Below are positions 1 to 8,639 of a stretch of DNA of 64,000 bases, one piece after another (within the stretch, counting starts at the first letter, position 1; the number at the start of each line of letters is the position of its first letter). The notes below the pieces were generated by a model, which had not been told where the DNA came from, ran no database searches, and was given only the letters and a program-made list of their open reading frames with translations. The position numbers were made by a program, and so were the translations under genes. The DNA comes from Maricaulis sp963975345 (GTDB lineage: Bacteria > Pseudomonadota > Alphaproteobacteria > Caulobacterales > Maricaulaceae). The stretch spans positions 62,001 to 126,000 of the forward strand of contig NZ_CAXBGE010000013.1 in the NCBI RefSeq assembly GCF_963975345.1, read 5' to 3'.

Positions 1-1
1 C

Positions 2-121
2 TGGCGCTGGAAGGATTTGCTCTCGAGCATGCCAGAAGAAGACGGCGAGGGCGAAACTGCCAGCGCCGCCAATTCCAGCCCGTCGAAACGGTCATCAAAA
101 CGGGACAAGGACGAGAGCTGA
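2..121 (+). CDS. 3' end of an unidentified CDS (partial)
   Basis: An open frame enters from the left edge and stops with TGA at 119-121, leaving 39 residues. The tail is hydrophilic and low-complexity, rich in Ser, Lys, Glu and Asp and ending KDES, as in a disordered cytoplasmic tail. Nothing in these residues identifies a family. It converges on the lipoprotein gene at 158. A perfect palindrome (CCGG-TTTAAA-CCGG, 128-141) lies between the two stops. Confidence 0.5.
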   Translation, partial: WRWKDLLSSMPEEDGEGETASAANSSPSKRSSKRDKDES

Positions 122-157
122 TCCCCTCCGGTTTAAACCGGCCAGAGTGAAATCAGG

Positions 158-778
158 CTAGTCGGCGGTTTGATCGGCGGTCCACTCGGCCAGATTCTGG
201 CTGACCTGCCCGGCTGCCTGGTCGAAGGCGGCGACAATCGCACCGGCGCGATTGGCCGAGGCGCGGGCTTCACCACTGAACACATTGGATCCGGCGAGCT
301 GGCGCCCATCGCTGGCAATCAGACGCGCGGCCAGCCGGATGCGGATCAGCGGCGCCCGTCCATCGCCCTGATCATAAACGGCTTCAAATTCGCGCAAATC
401 CAGCCGCAGCTCATATTGGGCCCGCACGCCATCGTCCGGCACAACCGGTGCGACGCGGGAACCGGCCGCGTTGAACGTATCAACGATGAGATTCTGCATG
501 ATGCGCGGTGCCGGTGCGATCCAGCGCGCAGCCGCCATATAGGCAATATGCCCGTCAGCCATCTGGATAGCGATTTCGTCACCGGCAAGACCGCGCGGCG
601 CCTGTGGCGACACGATCCTGACAATGGTCCTCCCCTCACCGGTCCAGGCGCTCGGCTCGGGCGAGGAGAGGCGATAGACGGAGGACGGGGTGGACTCCGG
701 CAAGAGCGACACGCAGGCCGACAGTGACAGGGCACATAGGGTAATCAGAACCGGCTTGATGGAAGACAGGGATCTCAT
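158..778 (-). CDS. ABC-type transport auxiliary lipoprotein (PqiC/MCE-associated)
   Basis: A 206-residue lipoprotein with a short basic N-terminus, a hydrophobic stretch and the lipobox LSAC at about residues 19-22, so it is probably acylated and anchored in the outer membrane or periplasm. The remainder matches the auxiliary lipoprotein found last in MCE transport operons (PqiC / DUF330-like, called ABC-type transport auxiliary lipoprotein): a beta-rich domain with a conserved YELRLDLREFEA-type strand. It overlaps the MCE gene by 4 nt (ATGA), so it is the last gene of the operon and likely translationally coupled. Its role is inferred to be joining the inner-membrane MCE complex to the outer membrane for phospholipid traffic. 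The family assignment comes from lipobox, size and operon position. Confidence 0.85.
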   Translation of the reverse strand: MRSLSSIKPVLITLCALSLSACVSLLPESTPSSVYRLSSPEPSAWTGEGRTIVRIVSPQAPRGLAGDEIAIQMADGHIAYMAAARWIAPAPRIMQNLIVDTFNAAGSRVAPVVPDDGVRAQYELRLDLREFEAVYDQGDGRAPLIRIRLAARLIASDGRQLAGSNVFSGEARASANRAGAIVAAFDQAAGQVSQNLAEWTADQTAD

Positions 779-1725
779 TGCGGCACCTCTACGGTTTGAC
801 GCGGTGAACCGGCCACGAAGCCGCCCGGATTGTTTTCAAATTCAGAGGCGCTGCGCTCGAGCGAATCAACCAACCGGCTGAGATCGCCGGCCGTCTGGGT
901 CAGATCCACCAAACCCTCTTGCGCGAAGGACTGCAGCGCCGGGGTCACCGACATCATCAGCGTGCTTGTATCGGTCGCAGCCTGATTGACGGCAATTGCG
1001 GCGGCTGTGGTTTCATTGACCGCCGGCGCCATGTCATTGAGCAGGAAGGCCTCAGCCGTGGCGCCGAACTCTTGCAGGGAGATCGCGGCACTGGAGATAT
1101 CTGCTGCGGCAGTGTCGATCCGCCCAATCGTCGTGCGCATGTCGTCTACGAGTGACTGCTCGGAATTGAGCCGGTCGGTGATCTCGCGCAGATTGACCAG
1201 GGTTGCCGAAAATTCCTCGACATTCTGGTCATTGAGCAATTCTGACAGTCTGAACAGCGCCAGCTGCGCTGCGTCGAGCACATCTTCAGAGCCCTCAACC
1301 AGACCTTCCAATTGAGCCCGGCGCGCGAAAATCCGCGGCGGTTGCCGGCTGGCCGGGCTGAGCAGGCGTTGTGCGTCGGCAGAGCCGCCCGTGATCAAAA
1401 TATAGGACAGGCCAGTCAGGCCCTGCGGTTCCAGCTGGGCGAAACTGTCAACGCGAACCGGCGTTTGCGCCAGCACGCGGACGCGCGCGATCACGCGGCT
1501 TTGGCCATCGAGCCCGAGTGATGTGACCTCGCCGACCTGGATACCATTGAAGCGGACTTCGCCGGATTCGCGCAGGCCGCGGACTGGGCCCTCGAAGACG
1601 ACATCGTAAAAAGCGTAATCCTCGTCGAAGGATACCTTGCCGAGCCAAACAGCGAAAATGCCGCCGCCCGCGATCAGGATCAGCGCAAACAGGCCGACAA
1701 GGACATGATGTGCCTTGGTTTCCAT
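775..1725 (-). CDS. MCE-domain lipid-binding protein (MlaD-like)
   Basis: A 316-residue substrate-binding subunit of an Mla/MCE-type lipid ABC transporter. Residues about 6-28 form one N-terminal membrane helix. Residues about 38-115 are the MCE beta-barrel domain (YDVVFEGPVRGLRESG, then VRFNGIQVGEV). A long, mainly helical tail rich in Ala, Thr and Gln follows, as in MCE proteins whose helices form a hexameric hydrophobic channel. It lies between the ATPase gene (3-nt gap) and the lipoprotein gene (4-nt overlap). The likely job is carrying phospholipids between inner and outer membranes across the periplasm. The direction of transport cannot be read from sequence. Confidence 0.9.
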   Translation of the reverse strand: METKAHHVLVGLFALILIAGGGIFAVWLGKVSFDEDYAFYDVVFEGPVRGLRESGEVRFNGIQVGEVTSLGLDGQSRVIARVRVLAQTPVRVDSFAQLEPQGLTGLSYILITGGSADAQRLLSPASRQPPRIFARRAQLEGLVEGSEDVLDAAQLALFRLSELLNDQNVEEFSATLVNLREITDRLNSEQSLVDDMRTTIGRIDTAAADISSAAISLQEFGATAEAFLLNDMAPAVNETTAAAIAVNQAATDTSTLMMSVTPALQSFAQEGLVDLTQTAGDLSRLVDSLERSASEFENNPGGFVAGSPRQTVEVPQ

Positions 1726-1728
1726 CGT

Positions 1729-2502
1729 CTAGCTCTCCTTGCCGGCATTGGCCGTGCGCCCGCGGGGCCCATGAAAATATTCCTGGATCCACGGATGAGG
1801 GTTTCGCATCAACGCCTCCAGGGGCGCAACTGCCGCGACACGTTTATCGGCGAGTACGGCAATTCGGTCACAGATGGCATACAGGCTGTCGAGATCGTGT
1901 GTGATCATCAATACGGTCAGGTTCAGCGCCCGCGACAATTCCAGAATGAGGGTATCGAACGCCGCCGCACCGATCGGGTCGAGCCCGGCGGTCGGTTCGT
2001 CAAGAAACAGGATATCCGGATCGAGCGCCAAGGCCCGCGCCAGGGCGACGCGCTTGCGCATACCGCCTGACAATTCCGAGGGAAAGCGCTCAGCGACACT
2101 GGGGTCGAGCCCGGCCAGGCCGAGCTTCATCCCGGCGATTTCTTCCATCAGCGCCACCGGCATATCGATATGCTCGCGCAGCGGCGCCATGACGTTTTCG
2201 AGCACGCTGAGCGAGGTGAACAGCGCCCCGTTCTGGAACAAAACGCCCCAGCGGCTGTCGACACGCCGCCGCTCGGCCGCTTTCATGGCCGAGAAGGGCC
2301 GGCCGTCGAACAGGATTTCGCCGGCCTCATATTTTTGCAGGCCAAGAATGGCGTTCATCAACACGGTCTTGCCAGTACCGGACCCGCCGACCAGGCCGAG
2401 AATTTCGCCGCGCCGGATATCCAGATCGAGACCTTCGTGCACGACATGTGGGCCGAAGGCTGTCTTCAGGCCGCGTATGGCGATCAGGACATCGTCGCTC
2501 AT
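1729..2502 (-). CDS. ABC transporter ATP-binding protein (MlaF-like)
   Basis: A 257-residue cytoplasmic ATPase of the MCE transporter. Visible motifs in order: Walker A GGSGTGKT near residues 36-43, signature LSGGMRKR, Walker B DILFLDEP followed by TAGLDP, and the H-loop ITHD. The open frame continues upstream of the chosen start, but residues before MSDDV do not look like an ABC ATPase and lie inside the permease gene. The ATG at 2502 overlaps the permease stop as ATGA, which fixes the start. The ATPase would power the permease encoded just upstream and energise lipid extraction or delivery by the MCE subunit. Confidence 0.93.
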   Translation of the reverse strand: MSDDVLIAIRGLKTAFGPHVVHEGLDLDIRRGEILGLVGGSGTGKTVLMNAILGLQKYEAGEILFDGRPFSAMKAAERRRVDSRWGVLFQNGALFTSLSVLENVMAPLREHIDMPVALMEEIAGMKLGLAGLDPSVAERFPSELSGGMRKRVALARALALDPDILFLDEPTAGLDPIGAAAFDTLILELSRALNLTVLMITHDLDSLYAICDRIAVLADKRVAAVAPLEALMRNPHPWIQEYFHGPRGRTANAGKES

Positions 2503-3653
2503 ATGCCCAGCTCCAGATACATCATCGCAAACATCGCCTCGACGACAATCACGATGAAGATCGATTGCACTACCGAGGCGGTGACGCGGCGGCCGAGGGA
2601 TTCGACATCGCCGGCCACTTTCATGCCTTGGCGGCACCCGACGATCGCCACCACAAGGCCAAAGACCGGTGCTTTCGACATCCCGACCCAGAAATGGCTC
2701 CAGTCGAGTTCGGAATGCAGGCGCGCAATGAAGACGGCCGGGGAAATATCCTGGGCAGTCCAAGCCACCAGCATGCCGCCGAAAATGCCGGTGATCATCG
2801 CTGCAAAGGTCAAAAGCGGCGCCATCAATACGCAAGCGACCACACGCGGCAGGACCAGAACTTCAAACGGGTTCAGGCCCAATACCTTCATGGCGTCGAT
2901 TTCCTGCTGCATTTTCATCGCGCCAATCGAGGCGGTAAACGCCGAGTCGGAACGGCCAGCCAGCAGGATCGCCGTGATCAGAACCGCGAATTCGCGCAAC
3001 ACGGAAATCCCGATCAACTCGACGCTGAAAATCGCAAAGCCAAACTCGGCGAGCAGGTTGGCGCCCATATAGGCGACGACAGCGCCGATGAAGAAGGACA
3101 AGACCGCCACGATGGGCAGCGCATTGACGCCGACCTCTTCCATCGCCCATATCGTTGAGGTCAATCGGAAGCTCGACGGACGCACCAGGGTGCGCAGGCC
3201 GGTTGTAATGGTCTGTCCGAAAAAGGCGATCGTCTCAATGGTTTCCGCGAAGGCGGCTTCGAGTCCTGAGCCGATCCGCTCCAGCGCTTCGACGAAGCCG
3301 AAACCGCGTGGCGGATCTGGTGGACAGACCTGGCTGCGCCGCCGAACTTCTTCGATCAAGCGCCGCGCCGTTGGATGCCGGCCGAGATAGTGGAAATCGC
3401 CGTCGGGAACGCCGCAGCGCCGCGTCACCCGCCCGAGCATATAGGCACCGGAGGTATCAACGCGCCCAAGCTGGGTCAGGTCGACGACAATCATGTCGGG
3501 CTCGACACTGGTTTCAACATTGCGAATGGCCGTATCGACCCGGCTGATCGTGTCGATCGTCCAGTCGCCATGAGCCTCAACGACGGTTTTGCCCGCATCG
3601 TCGCGCAAATCCACCCGGGCACCGGTGTCAGACTTTGCTTGATTTCCCCTCAT
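2499..3653 (-). CDS. STAS-MlaE fusion permease of the MCE lipid transporter
   Basis: A 384-residue protein with an N-terminal STAS domain (about residues 15-110) fused to an MlaE-type permease (about residues 130-384). The permease part has several membrane helices and the family's GMQQEIDALKVLG-like stretch (seen as MKMQQEIDAMKVLGLNPFEVLV). In E. coli the STAS protein (MlaB) is separate; here it is joined to the permease. An upstream ATG at 3701 would overlap the MFS gene. The ATG at 3653 lies 10 nt after that gene's stop and fits better. No strong Shine-Dalgarno sequence is visible, so the start is moderately certain. It is the first gene of the four-gene lipid transport operon. Confidence 0.9.
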   Translation of the reverse strand: MRGNQAKSDTGARVDLRDDAGKTVVEAHGDWTIDTISRVDTAIRNVETSVEPDMIVVDLTQLGRVDTSGAYMLGRVTRRCGVPDGDFHYLGRHPTARRLIEEVRRRSQVCPPDPPRGFGFVEALERIGSGLEAAFAETIETIAFFGQTITTGLRTLVRPSSFRLTSTIWAMEEVGVNALPIVAVLSFFIGAVVAYMGANLLAEFGFAIFSVELIGISVLREFAVLITAILLAGRSDSAFTASIGAMKMQQEIDAMKVLGLNPFEVLVLPRVVACVLMAPLLTFAAMITGIFGGMLVAWTAQDISPAVFIARLHSELDWSHFWVGMSKAPVFGLVVAIVGCRQGMKVAGDVESLGRRVTASVVQSIFIVIVVEAMFAMMYLELGI

Positions 3654-3663
3654 GGTCACAAGC

Positions 3664-4836
3664 CTAGTCGATTTCTTTCGTCGCAGGGAGTGGAGAAACA
3701 CGCGCGAGCAGTATTGCTGCAGCCAGGCCTGCTGCAGCCGGCAGGATCATGATCGCAAAACCGCCCGTTCCCAGCCGGGCGAAGAAGTATCCCGACACCG
3801 CCGAAGCCACCGCCATCGCCACACCGCCGGACAGCGCCGAATTGATCGCCTGCCCGGTCGCGGCAAACCGGTCGGGCACCGAATGCGCCGCAAAGCGCAG
3901 AAAGCCCAGATAGGTCGCAGCGAAGCTCAGCGCGTGCAGGCATTGCAGTGCGAACAGGGCCCAAAGCGGCGGCGCCAATGCGGTCAACCCCCAACGCAGG
4001 ATCGAGCCGCCGCCGCCCAGCATCAACAGACCCGCCGGGCTCAAGCGTCCCAGCCAACCGCGTCCAGACAGCCAGATAAAGACGATCTCCACCGCAACGC
4101 CGCAGGCCCATAGCGCCCCGATGGTCAGATCGCTATAGCCCTGTGCCGACCAAGCCACCGCCGAGAAGGCATAATAAAAGCCATGCCCGCCCTGGATCAG
4201 GGCCGACGCCGCCAGCGCCAGTCCAAACGGTCCCGCCACCAAACGGCGCAGCACGGTGAAGTCAGCTTCGAGTGCCGGTGGGTGCGGCGCCCGTTCGCCG
4301 GCCGGCAGACGTGCCGCCGCCACGGCGATCGCAATCGCACCGAACACGATGCACGCCAGAATCGTCTCGCTGCCGCGCCAGTCAATCAGTGCACCGACGG
4401 CGAAATTGCTGACGATGAACATCACCGAGCCGATGGCCCGCACCGGACCAAACACGAACAGACCATCGCGGGCCTGGCGCAGCGCAAAGGCGTCGATCAC
4501 CGGGATCTGTCCAAACAGAACCGCACCGGACAGGAACGACAGGATAACGAGCACCCAGGGCGAGTGTACCGGGTAGTGAGCAGCAAATACGAGGGTAGCG
4601 GCCAGGGCAAAAAGCAGAATCGGATCGCGATTGCGCCGGGCATTATCGGCCCAGCGCGCACCCAGCGGCGAGACCAGCGTCCGCCCAGCCAATCCGGCCG
4701 CAACGATCCAGCCAATCCATTCCGCACTCAGATCCCGCCCGTCCAGCCATTTGGGGAAATACGGCAGGAAGGCCCCCAGAGTGAGGTAGAACGCCCCGTA
4801 ATAGGTGGCAAAACGGAATCCGGGCGATCTGAACAT
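3664..4836 (-). CDS. MFS transporter (HcaT/YcaD-like, MFS_1_like)
   Basis: A 390-residue, 12-helix major facilitator. The N-terminus FRSPGFRFATYYGAFYLTLG followed by LPYFPKWLDGR resembles the HcaT/nucleoside-symporter-like branch of MFS. The open frame could start at 4959, but the ATG at 4836 has AAAGGA five bases upstream and opens directly on the first helix, so I use it. It is divergent from the glycosyltransferase gene at 4962 with a 125-bp intergenic region between them. It could export or import a product of that cluster, but this rests only on position. The lipid transport operon lies 10 nt downstream and may be co-transcribed. Confidence 0.85.
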   Translation of the reverse strand: MFRSPGFRFATYYGAFYLTLGAFLPYFPKWLDGRDLSAEWIGWIVAAGLAGRTLVSPLGARWADNARRNRDPILLFALAATLVFAAHYPVHSPWVLVILSFLSGAVLFGQIPVIDAFALRQARDGLFVFGPVRAIGSVMFIVSNFAVGALIDWRGSETILACIVFGAIAIAVAAARLPAGERAPHPPALEADFTVLRRLVAGPFGLALAASALIQGGHGFYYAFSAVAWSAQGYSDLTIGALWACGVAVEIVFIWLSGRGWLGRLSPAGLLMLGGGGSILRWGLTALAPPLWALFALQCLHALSFAATYLGFLRFAAHSVPDRFAATGQAINSALSGGVAMAVASAVSGYFFARLGTGGFAIMILPAAAGLAAAILLARVSPLPATKEID

Positions 4837-4961
4837 TGCAATCCTTTGATGCGCGAAGCCCATAACCCGTGCCGCTGTTCCTGCATAGGCATGATGCGCT
4901 TGGCGAACAGTGTTCACCGCGATAGGTTCGCCGCCAGATTGAAGCTTGGGAATGATCATTC
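4837..4961. promoter_or_regulatory. Divergent promoter region between MFS gene and glycosyltransferase cluster
   Basis: This 125-bp region separates two divergent genes and must hold both promoters if the chosen starts are right. The plus-strand gene has GGGA about 11 nt before its ATG. No convincing -35/-10 pair or operator was identified by eye. Confidence 0.4.
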
Positions 4962-6260
4962 ATGGATGCGGACACCGCGACATTGGACTGTGCGGATGCC
5001 AGTATTCACGAGGCATCCATCCGCCCGCTTCGCGTGTTGGTCACCGGTTATCGCTCACACCCGCATGTTGGCGGTCAGGGTGTCTATATCCGTGAATTGT
5101 CACGCAGTTTGCGCGACCTTGGCCACACCGTCACCGTCGCATCCGGCCCGCCCTATCCGCAGCTCGATGACGGTATCGAACTGATCCAACTGCCCTCGCT
5201 CGATTTGTTTGCCGAAGAAAATGCCTTCATGGCCCTGCGCCTGCGGCACCTGTCGTCCTGGGCGGATATGTCGGAATGGCTGGCCCATAATAGCGGTGCA
5301 TTCGGCGAGCTTTACGCCTTCTCCCGCAGGCTTGAACGCTTGCTGGCCCGCGAGGGTGACCGCTTCGACGTCGTGCACGACAATCAGACGCTGGCGACTC
5401 CTTTCCTGCGCATCAATCGCCGCCTGCCGGTGATCACCACCGTGCATCATCCCATCGCCATTGACCGTGATTACGCCCTCGCCGCTGGCGCCAAATGGTG
5501 GCAGCGCGCCCTGACGCGCCGCTGGTATCACTTCGTCAGCATGCAAGCGCGCACCGCGCGTAACCTGCCGCGCCTGCTCGCTGTTTCCCAAGCTGCCAGC
5601 GACAGCCACGCCGCCCATTACGGCATCAATACCGACCATGTCCGCGTCGCCTTCAACGGCATTGACCATGACATCTTCCTTCCCGATCCAGCGGCACAGG
5701 TCGAGACGGGACTGATCGTCACCACCGCCAGCGCCGACGCCCCGATCAAAGGGCTCGACGTACTGATCGACGCCCTCGCCCGTGTCGCGGCCGCGCGTCC
5801 GCTGGCCCGGCTGCACATCATCGGCACCCTGCGCGACGGTCCCGCCAAACAGGCCCTCGCCGCCCATGGGCTGAGCGGCCGCGTCACCACCAGCGCCAAT
5901 CTGACCCGCGAAGCCATCGCCCAACTCTATCGCCGCGCCCACATCGTCGCCTGCCCGGCGCGCTTTGAAGGCTTCGGCTTTCCCGCTGCCGAGGCGATGG
6001 CCTGCGGCGCTGCGGTCGCCGCCAGTGATGGTGGCGCTTTGCCGGAAGTCGTTGGCGATGCAGGACTGATCTCGAAGGCTGGCGATGCGGCAAGCCTGGC
6101 GCAAGACCTTGCCCGCCTGCTCGACAGCCCCGACGAGGCGCGCCGTCTCGGTATCCGGGCCGCCGCCCGGGCGAAGACAGAATTCAACTGGTCGCGCCAC
6201 GCCCTGGCCGCCTCACGGCTCTATACCGAAGCCCTCGCCGAGCGGAGCCCGAACGCCTGA
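4962..6260 (+). CDS. Family 4 (GT-B) glycosyltransferase
   Basis: A 432-residue retaining GT-B glycosyltransferase. The acceptor domain opens after about 20 residues with RVLVTGYRSHPHVGG and GGQGVYIRELSRSL, typical of GT4 enzymes. The donor domain carries the E-x7-E motif (RFEGFGFPAAEAMACG, near residues 333-347) and GGALPEVVGDAGL. It is cytoplasmic and would transfer a nucleotide-activated sugar to an unknown acceptor. Its stop overlaps the next gene's start by one base (TGATG), and the third gene begins directly at the second gene's stop, so the three form one translational unit with a methyltransferase and a cyclase-like protein. The acceptor may be a lipid or terpenoid; that is inference from neighbours. 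Confidence 0.88.
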   Translation: MDADTATLDCADASIHEASIRPLRVLVTGYRSHPHVGGQGVYIRELSRSLRDLGHTVTVASGPPYPQLDDGIELIQLPSLDLFAEENAFMALRLRHLSSWADMSEWLAHNSGAFGELYAFSRRLERLLAREGDRFDVVHDNQTLATPFLRINRRLPVITTVHHPIAIDRDYALAAGAKWWQRALTRRWYHFVSMQARTARNLPRLLAVSQAASDSHAAHYGINTDHVRVAFNGIDHDIFLPDPAAQVETGLIVTTASADAPIKGLDVLIDALARVAAARPLARLHIIGTLRDGPAKQALAAHGLSGRVTTSANLTREAIAQLYRRAHIVACPARFEGFGFPAAEAMACGAAVAASDGGALPEVVGDAGLISKAGDAASLAQDLARLLDSPDEARRLGIRAAARAKTEFNWSRHALAASRLYTEALAERSPNA

Positions 6261-6979
6261 TGTTGACGATGCGGCTTGAAGAGATGACGCTGGAGCCTGG
6301 CATGCGCGTGCTCGACCTCGGCTGCGGACGTGGCCGGCATTTGCACGCGCTCTACTGGAACGAGATCCCGCTGGAGGTCGTCGGCGTCGATCTTTCGCAT
6401 GGCGAGGTCAAGGCGGCGCTCGATGGCTTCTTCCAATTGCCTCCGCCCGACCCGCACTCGCCCCTGCGCAGCGCCGTACTCAGCGCCGGTGATGCCGCGC
6501 GCCTGCCCTTCGCCGACAATAGTTTCGACCGGGTCCTGTGTTCGGAAGTGCTCGAACACGTCCCCGATCCCGACGCCGTACTGGCCGAGATTGCCCGCAT
6601 CCTGAAACCCGGCGGAATATTCGCCGCCTCGGTGCCACGCTATTGGCCCGAAGCGATCTGCTGGAAGCTCTCGACCGCCTATCACAATACGCCGGGCGGT
6701 CATGTCCGCATCTTCAGGACCAAGGCCTTGCGCGACCAGGTGCGCAAGCAGGGCTTTGCCGCCCTCAAACGTCATTGGGCCCATGGCCTTCACAGCCCCT
6801 ATTGGTGGCTGCAATGTGCCTTGTGGGAGCGCCGTGAGCGCAGCGCCGCCGTGCGGCTCTACCGCAAATTTCTCGAATGGGATTTGATGCAGAAGCCGCT
6901 GCTCACCCAGGGCTTGGAATGGCTGCTGGCACCGGTGATGGGTAAATCGCTGGTGATGTATTTCCGGAAGGTCGGCTGA
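6260..6979 (+). CDS. Class I SAM-dependent methyltransferase (Methyltransf_11 type)
   Basis: A 239-residue Rossmann-fold methyltransferase. Motif I VLDLGCGRGRHLHAL lies near residues 17-31, an acidic residue follows at VVGVDLS, and ADNSFDRVLCSEVLEHVPDP is the classic post-I/motif II region. PGGIFAASVPRYWPE is motif III. It starts inside the glycosyltransferase stop codon (TGATG), so expression is coupled. The substrate is unknown. From its neighbours the likeliest target is a glycosylated small molecule or lipid made by this cluster. Confidence 0.87.
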   Translation: MLTMRLEEMTLEPGMRVLDLGCGRGRHLHALYWNEIPLEVVGVDLSHGEVKAALDGFFQLPPPDPHSPLRSAVLSAGDAARLPFADNSFDRVLCSEVLEHVPDPDAVLAEIARILKPGGIFAASVPRYWPEAICWKLSTAYHNTPGGHVRIFRTKALRDQVRKQGFAALKRHWAHGLHSPYWWLQCALWERRERSAAVRLYRKFLEWDLMQKPLLTQGLEWLLAPVMGKSLVMYFRKVG

Positions 6980-8077
6980 ATGTCGCGACAGATCAACATC
7001 GCCGCCTGTGCCGACCATATCGAGCGGCTGCAGCGGCCCGACGGCTCCATCCCCTGGATCGAGGCCGGCATATGGGATGCGTGGAATCACGGTGAGAGCA
7101 CGATGGCGCTGGCGATTGCCGGTCGCGATCATGCCGCACGCAAAGCGCTCGACGCCTTGTTCGAGCGCCAAGACGATGATGGTGGCTGGCGCGGGGATCT
7201 CGGCGCCTCGGTACCGCTTGACGATGCCAATCGCCGCCTCGTTCCTGGCACGCCTGAGACAGCGCGCGACACCAATTTCTCCGGCTATGCCGCCGTCACC
7301 CTGCTGCGCTCCATGCTGGCGCTCGACACGCCGGCGGACCTCTCACGCTATTGGCCACAATTGCGCCGGGCGATCGATTGGGTGCTGAGCCATCAGACGC
7401 GTCATGGCGATATTGTCTGGCGCGCGCCTGACGCACGCGAACAGATGGCCGCACTGGACTCGCTACGCGCCGGCAATGCCAGCCTCTACAAAGCGCTGGA
7501 ATGCGCGATCCAAATCGCCCGCCGGCTCGGCCATGACGAGCGCGAATGGGTCGTCGCGCGCCAGCGGCTCGGTGCCGCACTGCGCGAGAATGACGCCCGC
7601 TTTGACCGCACCGGCATCGATCGCCGCCGCTACGCGATGGACTGGTATTACCCCGTCCTCGCTGGTGTTCTCCCCATCGAGACCGGCCGCGCCCGGCTCT
7701 ATGCCCGCTGGACCGAGTTTGTTGAACCGGGTCTGGGTTGCCGCTGCGTCGCCGACGAGCCTTGGGTGACCGCAGCCGAGACCGCCGAGCTGGCGCTGGC
7801 CTGCATGGCGGTCGGCAAGACGGCCCAGGCCGAAGCTTTGCTCGCCGACCTCGCGCCGCTGGCGGCCAAAGACGGCGGTTACTGGATGGGTTGGCAGTTC
7901 GAGGAAGGGGTCATCTGGCCCTATGAACGCCCGTCCTGGACGGCCGGCGCCTTGGTGTTGGCAGCCGACGCTGTTCAGGGTTTGAGCAAGGGCTCGACGC
8001 TATTGATCCGAAACGCCGTGCCCGAATACCCGCTCAAGCGCGGCGGCGCAGGACTTCCAGCGTTCCGACGCGATTGA
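6980..8077 (+). CDS. Terpene cyclase/prenyltransferase-like alpha-barrel protein
   Basis: A 365-residue protein with the look of prenyltransferase/squalene-oxidosqualene cyclase repeats. The repeats are helical hairpins with QW-like motifs such as ERQDDDGGWRGDLG near residues 58-71 and a late segment GYWMGWQFEEGVIWP. It is half the length of a squalene-hopene cyclase (about 650), so it is a single alpha-barrel. I see no DxDDTA cyclase motif, so whether it is a catalyst is unclear. Its ATG follows the methyltransferase TGA with no gap. Its 3' end overlaps the convergent methyltransferase gene by 44 nt, which is unusual for two real genes and implies antisense overlap of the transcripts. Confidence 0.75.
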   Translation: MSRQINIAACADHIERLQRPDGSIPWIEAGIWDAWNHGESTMALAIAGRDHAARKALDALFERQDDDGGWRGDLGASVPLDDANRRLVPGTPETARDTNFSGYAAVTLLRSMLALDTPADLSRYWPQLRRAIDWVLSHQTRHGDIVWRAPDAREQMAALDSLRAGNASLYKALECAIQIARRLGHDEREWVVARQRLGAALRENDARFDRTGIDRRRYAMDWYYPVLAGVLPIETGRARLYARWTEFVEPGLGCRCVADEPWVTAAETAELALACMAVGKTAQAEALLADLAPLAAKDGGYWMGWQFEEGVIWPYERPSWTAGALVLAADAVQGLSKGSTLLIRNAVPEYPLKRGGAGLPAFRRD

Positions 8078-8639
8078 CGCTGTCGAACAGGCCGGATGCA
8101 ACGGCCAGCTTCCAGATCTCATAGGGCGGACGGCCGCCGTCGGCGGGGTCCGGAAAAACGTCATGGATCGCCAAAATACCGCCGGACACCAGCCGGCCGG
8201 TCCAGCCCTGATAATCGGCCAGAGCGGCCTCCATCGAATGTCCGCCATCGATAAAGACCATGCCGAGCGGCGTCGCCCAATGCGCCGCAACAATCGCCGA
8301 GCGCCCGACGACCGGGATCACGCAATCCTCCAGCCCGGCCCGAAACAGGGTGTCGCGCAGGGCTGGCAGGGTTTCGACCGCGCCGAGCTCGGCATTGTAT
8401 AATTCGGGGTCGTGATACTCTTCGCCGGCTTGGTGTTCTTCCGAGCCTCGATGATGGTCGAGAGTGTAGAGGACACTGCCGGCGGCCCGCGCTGCGGGGC
8501 CGAGATAGAGCGCGGACTTGCCGCAATAAGAGCCAATTTCCAGCACCGGTCCGAGACGACCGGCTTCGCGAGCCAGCGCGGCAAGCGCCTCCCCCTCGAG
8601 CGGGTCGAGGAAGCCTTTGACAGTCGCCGGATCAAGCAT
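8034..8639 (-). CDS. Class I SAM-dependent methyltransferase (Methyltransf_24 type)
   Basis: A 201-residue methyltransferase of the type with motif I VLEIGSYCGKSALYLG (about residues 32-47) and an HxxGGH-like FIDGGHSMEAALADYQGW near residues 130-147, as in cephalosporin-hydroxylase-like and Methyltransf_24 proteins. A segment YTLDHHRGSEEH supplies the acidic cofactor-binding residue and a possible metal-binding cluster. It overlaps the upstream lipoprotein stop by one base (TGATG on the minus strand) and converges with the cyclase-like gene, overlapping it by 44 nt. Similar methyltransferases accompany GT/MT/cyclase clusters, so it probably belongs to the same pathway despite its opposite orientation (inference). 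Confidence 0.8.
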   Translation of the reverse strand: MLDPATVKGFLDPLEGEALAALAREAGRLGPVLEIGSYCGKSALYLGPAARAAGSVLYTLDHHRGSEEHQAGEEYHDPELYNAELGAVETLPALRDTLFRAGLEDCVIPVVGRSAIVAAHWATPLGMVFIDGGHSMEAALADYQGWTGRLVSGGILAIHDVFPDPADGGRPPYEIWKLAVASGLFDSVNRVGTLEVLRRRA

